DNA of 64,000 bases from Streptomyces sp. NBC_01460 (GTDB lineage Bacteria; Actinomycetota; Actinomycetes; Streptomycetales; Streptomycetaceae). Shown here piece after piece: positions 60,344-64,000 of this stretch (the first letter of the stretch is position 1; each line of letters opens with the position of its first letter). The notes below the pieces were generated by a model. The model worked only from the letters and a program-made list of their open reading frames with translations. It made no database searches and had not been told where the DNA came from. The stretch spans positions 6,696,001 through 6,760,000 of the forward strand of contig NZ_CP109473.1 in the NCBI RefSeq assembly GCF_036227405.1. Direction: 5' to 3'. Position numbers and translations under genes: made by a program.

Positions 60344-60415
60344 ATGACTGTCGTTGCGATGGGCACTGCCCACAAGCCGAAGTGCATCGTTCCCACCCCT
60401 GTGGCCACCGGCTGA
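60344..60415 (+). CDS. Candidate small ORF upstream of rsgA, 23 aa
   Basis: ATG at 60344 opens a 23-residue frame (MTVVAMGTAHKPKC...TPVATG) with AGGAGG 11 bases upstream; a TTG at 60341 and GTG at 60332 are alternative starts. A promoter-like pair lies 40 bases before. It may be a small protein or a leader peptide for rsgA, whose TTG start is 60 bases on. The rest of the 316-base region (60160-60475) holds nothing else I can name. Confidence 0.45.
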   Translation: MTVVAMGTAHKPKCIVPTPVATG

Positions 60416-60475
60416 CCGACCTTCTCCTCCGCGCCTGACGCGCGTTGCCGGGGCCGCCCTTGTGAAGGGTTTCCC

Positions 60476-61639
60476 TTGTCTTTCTCCATTTCCCAGGCTT
60501 CCGCTCCGTCGCACCCGCTGGCTCCGTACGGCTGGGACGACGCGTGGGCCGACACCTTCGCCCCGTACGCAGAGCAGGGACTCCTGCCGGGGCGTGTGGT
60601 GCGGGTGGACCGCGGTCTGTGCGACGTGGTCACCCCTGCGGGCACCCTCAGGGCGGACACCGCGTTCGTGGTGCCCCGTGACCCGATGCGGATCGTCTGC
60701 ACCGGTGACTGGGTGGCCGTCGACCCCGACGGCGACCCGCAGTTCGTCCGGACGCTCCTGCCCCGCCGCACGGCCTTCGTGCGCTCGACGTCGTCGCAGC
60801 GTTCCGAAGGGCAGGTGCTCGCCACCAACATCGACCACATCGTCATCTGCGTCTCGCTCGCGGTCGAGCTCGACCTCGGACGGCTGGAGCGGTTCCTGGC
60901 GCTGGCCATGTCCGCCACCGCCGGCGCCGCCCTGCTCGGCGACGGGGTCCCCTCCGCCGGGCACGAGGCGTACGGGGCGCAGCCGCTCGTGCTGCTCACC
61001 AAGGCCGACCTCGTCCCGGACGCCACCACGCTGTCCCACCTCGTCCAGGACGTCGAGCGCATCGCCCCCGGGGTGCAGGTGCTCACCGTCAGCTCCGCCA
61101 CGGGGGAGGGCGTCGACGTGTTCGGCGCGATCGTCGGCAGTGGTACGAGCGTGCTGCTCGGGACCTCGGGCGCGGGCAAGTCGACCCTCGCCAACACGCT
61201 GCTCGGCACGGACGTGATGCACGTGCAGGAGGCCCGCGAGGTGGACGGCAAGGGCCGTCACACCACCACGACCCGCAATCTCCTCGTGCTCCCCGGCGGG
61301 GGTGTCCTCATCGACACCCCGGGGCTGCGGGGGGTCGGTCTGTGGGACGCGGAGACGGGCGTCGGCCAGGTCTTCTCCGAGATCGAGGACCTGGCGCGGC
61401 AGTGCCGCTTCCACGACTGCGGCCACGAGTCCGAGCCCGGCTGTGCCGTGCTCGGTGCGATCGAGGACGGATCCCTGGCCGAACGGCGTCTCGACAGCTA
61501 TCGCAAGCTCCTCCGGGAGAACCACCGCATCGCGGCGAAGACCGATGCCCGGCTGCGCAGCGAGACCCTCCGCGAATGGAAGCGCAGGGGCGCGGAGGGC
61601 CGCGAGGCCATGGCGATGAAGCGGGGCAGGACGCGTTAG
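60476..61639 (+). CDS. rsgA: Ribosome small-subunit GTPase RsgA
   Basis: A 387-residue circularly permuted GTPase that checks 30S maturation. N-terminal OB fold (LLPGRVVRVDRGLCDVV), then motifs in permuted order: LTKADLV (G4), SSATGEG, LLGTSGAGKSTLANTLLG (G1), RHTTTTRNLLV and DTPGLRGVGLW (G3), and the C-terminal zinc site CRFHDCGHESEPGCAV. The start is probably TTG 60476, with GAAGGG six bases upstream; no ATG or GTG fits. Confidence 0.93.
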   Translation: MSFSISQASAPSHPLAPYGWDDAWADTFAPYAEQGLLPGRVVRVDRGLCDVVTPAGTLRADTAFVVPRDPMRIVCTGDWVAVDPDGDPQFVRTLLPRRTAFVRSTSSQRSEGQVLATNIDHIVICVSLAVELDLGRLERFLALAMSATAGAALLGDGVPSAGHEAYGAQPLVLLTKADLVPDATTLSHLVQDVERIAPGVQVLTVSSATGEGVDVFGAIVGSGTSVLLGTSGAGKSTLANTLLGTDVMHVQEAREVDGKGRHTTTTRNLLVLPGGGVLIDTPGLRGVGLWDAETGVGQVFSEIEDLARQCRFHDCGHESEPGCAVLGAIEDGSLAERRLDSYRKLLRENHRIAAKTDARLRSETLREWKRRGAEGREAMAMKRGRTR

Positions 61640-61648
61640 CGGGAACGG

Positions 61649-61688
61649 CCGGTGTCCGGGCGGCGGCGTGAGCCGTCCGGACAGCCGG
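61649..61688 (+). terminator. Terminator-like hairpin after rsgA
   Basis: CCGGTGTCCGGGCGGC pairs imperfectly with GCCGTCCGGACAGCCGG, 10 bases after the stop, and lies just before the convergent DUF456 stop. Confidence 0.55.
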
Positions 61689-61691
61689 TCC

Positions 61692-62174
61692 TCAGCCCCA
61701 GACGACTGCTCCCAGCCACGCCCCCACCGCCAACAGGCAGCAGAAGAGTTCGAGGAGCACCGAGTACCCGGTCGCCCGCATCACCGAGCGGAGCGAGGTC
61801 CAGCCCGCCGCACGGCTCCCGAGCCGCAGGCGCTCGGCCCCGTAGACCGCGCCCACGTATCCCAGGATCCCGCCCACCACCGGGATCACGAAGAAGCCGG
61901 CGATCGCCGCGATCCCTCCGGCCATCAGTGTCCTGCGCGGCGCCCCCGTCTCGCGGGGGCGCCGCGAGGGCAGCAGCGCCTTCAGCGCCTGGTTCAGCAG
62001 CAGCAGGCACGTCGAGCCGATCAGCACACCCCAGGCGACCGGCGTCGGGTCCGTCAGCGCCCACCAGAGCACCGCCGCCCAGACGATCGCCTGCCCCGGC
62101 ACGCCGGGCACCAGGACGCCGACCAGGCCGAGCAGCATCACCGCCCCGACGGCAACGAGCTGCCACACACTCAT
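61692..62174 (-). CDS. DUF456 membrane protein
   Basis: A 160-residue membrane protein of the DUF456 family with about four hydrophobic segments: AVGAVMLLGLVGVLVPGVPGQAIVW, GVLIGSTCLLLLNQALKALLP, GIAAIAGFFVIPVVGGILGYVGAVYGAE and SVLLELFCCLLAVGAWLG. GVLVPGVPG and GFFVIPVVG are family-typical. Function unknown. It converges on rsgA. Confidence 0.85.
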   Translation of the reverse strand: MSVWQLVAVGAVMLLGLVGVLVPGVPGQAIVWAAVLWWALTDPTPVAWGVLIGSTCLLLLNQALKALLPSRRPRETGAPRRTLMAGGIAAIAGFFVIPVVGGILGYVGAVYGAERLRLGSRAAGWTSLRSVMRATGYSVLLELFCCLLAVGAWLGAVVWG

Positions 62175-62251
62175 TCGACCAGCGTGCCGGAGTCCGCCGG
62201 GTCCCGCCCGTCAGCGCGGTCGTGTGAGTGGCCGCGGTGTCGCGAGGGCGG

Positions 62252-63238
62252 TCAGCGGGGCGCGCGGGCCACCCAGCCGCGCTCGTAGGCGTGCCAGCCG
62301 AGCTGCAGCCGGGTGGTGACCCCGGTGAGCTCCATCAGCCCCTTCACCCGCCGCTGCACCGTCCGCAGCCCCAGGTCCAGCTGTTTCGCCACGCTCGCGT
62401 CCGTCAGACCGGCCAGCAGCAGCGAGAGGATCTCCAGATCGGTCGGATCGGCACCCGGCCCGTTCTCCTCGCTGATCCCACCCCTGCCCAGCCGCAGCGG
62501 CATCGCGTCCCGCCACACCGCCTCGAAGAGGCCCATCAGGGACTCCAGCAGCCCGCTGGCGTGGATCACCAGGGCGGCAGGTTCGGCCCCCCGGCCGGTC
62601 AGCGGCACCATCGCCAGCGCGGCGTCGGCGACCACCAGCTTCGTCGGCACCCGGTCGACCACCCGGCACTGCTCGTCACGGCCCAGCGCCGCCGACAGCT
62701 CCGTGATCCCTGTCGGCAACGAGAGGACGTCGCGCTCGACGACCACGCGGTAGGAGACGCCCCGCATCGCCGCCCGCTCCTCGGACTCGTTCTCCATGCC
62801 GGTGACCGCGATCGGCTTCCCCGTGACCAGGGCGCAGACCTCCGACGCGGCGCCCAGCTGCAGTTGGTGGAACCGGTGGGCCACCGCGCTCGCGCCGGTC
62901 ACCACCTCCACCAGGTCGTGCACCGCCGGTTCGGCCGCTTCGGCCCGGTACTCCTCGGCGAGCAGGGCGGACGCCAGCTCCGCCTGTTCGAGCTCATGGC
63001 GCTGCTGGGTCAGCAGCGCGCCCAGCGCCACGCCGGGGGGCGCCGCGACCCAGCGGTCCGCCCGCGACGACGACTGGGCCACGAGCCCCTGCTGCTCCAG
63101 CCGGCGCAGGGCGCGCTCGGCGTCCGCCTCGGGCAGGGCCAGCCGGCGTGCGAGATCGGCGAGCTCCGCGGCGCCCGCCGCGACCAGCGCCCGGTAGGCC
63201 GCTTCCTGTCTCTCGTCGAGACCTATCGCTGACAGCAT
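62252..63238 (-). CDS. TrmB/LuxR-like transcriptional regulator
   Basis: A 328-residue regulator with an N-terminal TrmB-like winged helix (LDERQEAAYRALVAAGAAELADLARRL, EADAERALRRLEQQGLVAQS) and a C-terminal LuxR-type helix-turn-helix (EILSLLLAGLTDASVAKQLDLGLRTVQRRVKGLMELTGV). The middle (ALVTGKPIAVTGMENESEERA to VVVERDVLSLPTG) resembles the sensor domain of this streptomycete class. Target unknown. GGGAGGGCC precedes ATG 63238. Confidence 0.83.
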   Translation of the reverse strand: MLSAIGLDERQEAAYRALVAAGAAELADLARRLALPEADAERALRRLEQQGLVAQSSSRADRWVAAPPGVALGALLTQQRHELEQAELASALLAEEYRAEAAEPAVHDLVEVVTGASAVAHRFHQLQLGAASEVCALVTGKPIAVTGMENESEERAAMRGVSYRVVVERDVLSLPTGITELSAALGRDEQCRVVDRVPTKLVVADAALAMVPLTGRGAEPAALVIHASGLLESLMGLFEAVWRDAMPLRLGRGGISEENGPGADPTDLEILSLLLAGLTDASVAKQLDLGLRTVQRRVKGLMELTGVTTRLQLGWHAYERGWVARAPR

Positions 63239-63548
63239 CCTCGGCCCTCCCCGGCTCGGTGCACGCGCGTTCCCGCGCCCGTCGGGCGGGTCCGCCGTGG
63301 CGGGAAACGGCCACGGCGTAAACCCGCCGGGCCCATCATGCCCCGTACCCTCCGCCACTCTGACAACCTGGCGCCACCGTCGGCACCTTCCGCCCCGCAG
63401 GTGGAGGGCCATGCGGATGGACCGGCCCGCCGGGCGACCTTCCCGTGGGGGGTGGGGACGTCCGGCGGGTCCCTTCGTGGCTGCCACTTCCGGGCCTGTT
63501 TTCCGGATGACCCGTTTTCGTGGGGCCCGAGCGGTCGACACTATGGGC
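63239..63548. other. Divergent intergenic region
   Basis: About 310 bases between the TrmB/LuxR-like gene and the divergent proline-rich gene. Short frames show no family match. CACTATGGGC just before the right-hand ATG could be a -10 region of a nearly leaderless transcript. Confidence 0.4.
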
Positions 63549-64000
63549 ATGAGTCAGCAGGGGGAGAAGCCCGCCGCACACGAGGACGACTGGTGGCGCA
63601 AGCTGTACGACGGGACCGCGCCGGACACCGGTCCGAGCGGCGCGGCCGACAGTCTCGACGACCGGTTCGACTCCGCGTCGGACGCCGTGGGCGACCCGGA
63701 GGCGGGCCGTGCGGACCACCCGGTCACGGTGGTGCCGCTGCCCGACCCGCGCCTGCCGGAAGCCGGCCCGGCGCCGGGACCGCCGCCCGCGCGACCCGTC
63801 GTTCCGCCGGTCGGAGCACCGGCGCCACCGTCGGCCCCGGCGCCACCGTCCGCACCGGCGCCGACTCCCGGCACGGGGCGTCCCCCCGCCGCGCAGCCGC
63901 CGCGGCCCCCGCGCACCGTCCCGGTCGGGCGCGCCCCCTGGGAGCCCCCGGCCGCGCCCCCTCGGCCGCAGACCTTCGCCGTACGTCCGCCGCCGGCACC
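63549..64000 (+). CDS. N-terminal part of a proline-rich protein
   Basis: The first 150 or so codons of a gene that runs off the right edge. It opens MSQQGEKPAAHEDDWWRKLYDG, then an acidic segment and a long disordered Pro/Ala stretch with repeats of APAPPS type. No signal peptide. The opening (HEDDWWxxLYD...DTGPS) reminds me of a streptomycete protein with a C-terminal PP2C-type phosphatase domain, but that part is outside the window. No clear ribosome site. Confidence 0.6.
   Translation, partial: MSQQGEKPAAHEDDWWRKLYDGTAPDTGPSGAADSLDDRFDSASDAVGDPEAGRADHPVTVVPLPDPRLPEAGPAPGPPPARPVVPPVGAPAPPSAPAPPSAPAPTPGTGRPPAAQPPRPPRTVPVGRAPWEPPAAPPRPQTFAVRPPPA

Overview
The window looks like a chromosomal segment of a Streptomyces species. 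GC content is very high, start codons are often GTG, and stop/start overlaps (ATGA, GTGA) are common. It carries families typical of the genus: rodlins and chaplins, streptogrisin-type protease, the SAV2148-type HEPN protein, DUF5949, and sugar ABC transporters without their own ATPase. I see no insertion sequence, prophage, CRISPR array, rRNA or tRNA.

Layout. 1-5.4 kb: 5' part of glgX, a HEPN-type protein, a DEDDh exonuclease, a DUF4333 lipoprotein, an unknown protein and an APH-fold kinase. 5.5-8.6 kb: a three-gene sugar ABC operon. 8.66-9.86 kb: a macrolide-inactivating glycosyltransferase behind a perfect palindrome. 9.83-15.3 kb: five minus-strand genes joined by 4-base overlaps, encoding a nucleotide-sugar dehydrogenase, a Tat-exported lectin-fold protein, a hyaluronan/chitin-synthase-like glycosyltransferase, a 35-residue membrane peptide and a NodB-type deacetylase. 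This is probably an undescribed exopolysaccharide locus. 15.6-21.7 kb: a subtilisin, a streptogrisin and small metabolic enzymes.

21.7-31.2 kb: an assimilatory sulfur cluster on the minus strand. In transcription order it has a leader peptide with an HVDLGR core and a cysteine, ferredoxin-sulfite reductase, a zinc-ribbon protein, cysH, cysC, cysD, cysN, a sulfonate-type ABC transporter and a sirohydrochlorin chelatase (siroheme for the reductase). 31.3-40.5 kb: GNAT, a GAF-domain regulator, hemerythrin, AidB-like acyl-CoA dehydrogenase, BrkB, AraC-type and VOC proteins, an unrecognised 430-residue protein and a TetR regulator that may control it.

40.6-48.4 kb: an aromatic/acyl-CoA catabolic cluster around a LysR regulator, with 3-oxoadipate CoA-transferase, 3-oxoadipyl-CoA thiolase, 3-hydroxyacyl-CoA dehydrogenase, an MHS-type transporter and a MaoC hydratase. 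48.4-53.4 kb: a sialic-acid catabolic operon (nanA, nanK, nanE, nanT) divergent from a GntR/FCD regulator. 53.4-55.3 kb: an FAD monooxygenase and a second FCD regulator. 55.5-59.5 kb: an aerial-surface cluster with a cell-wall-anchored long chaplin, one short chaplin, three rodlins and two small accessory proteins. 59.6-64 kb: DUF5949, a small ORF plus rsgA, DUF456, a TrmB/LuxR-like regulator and the start of a proline-rich protein.

All assignments come from reading the translated sequence and recalling protein families. No database search was run.
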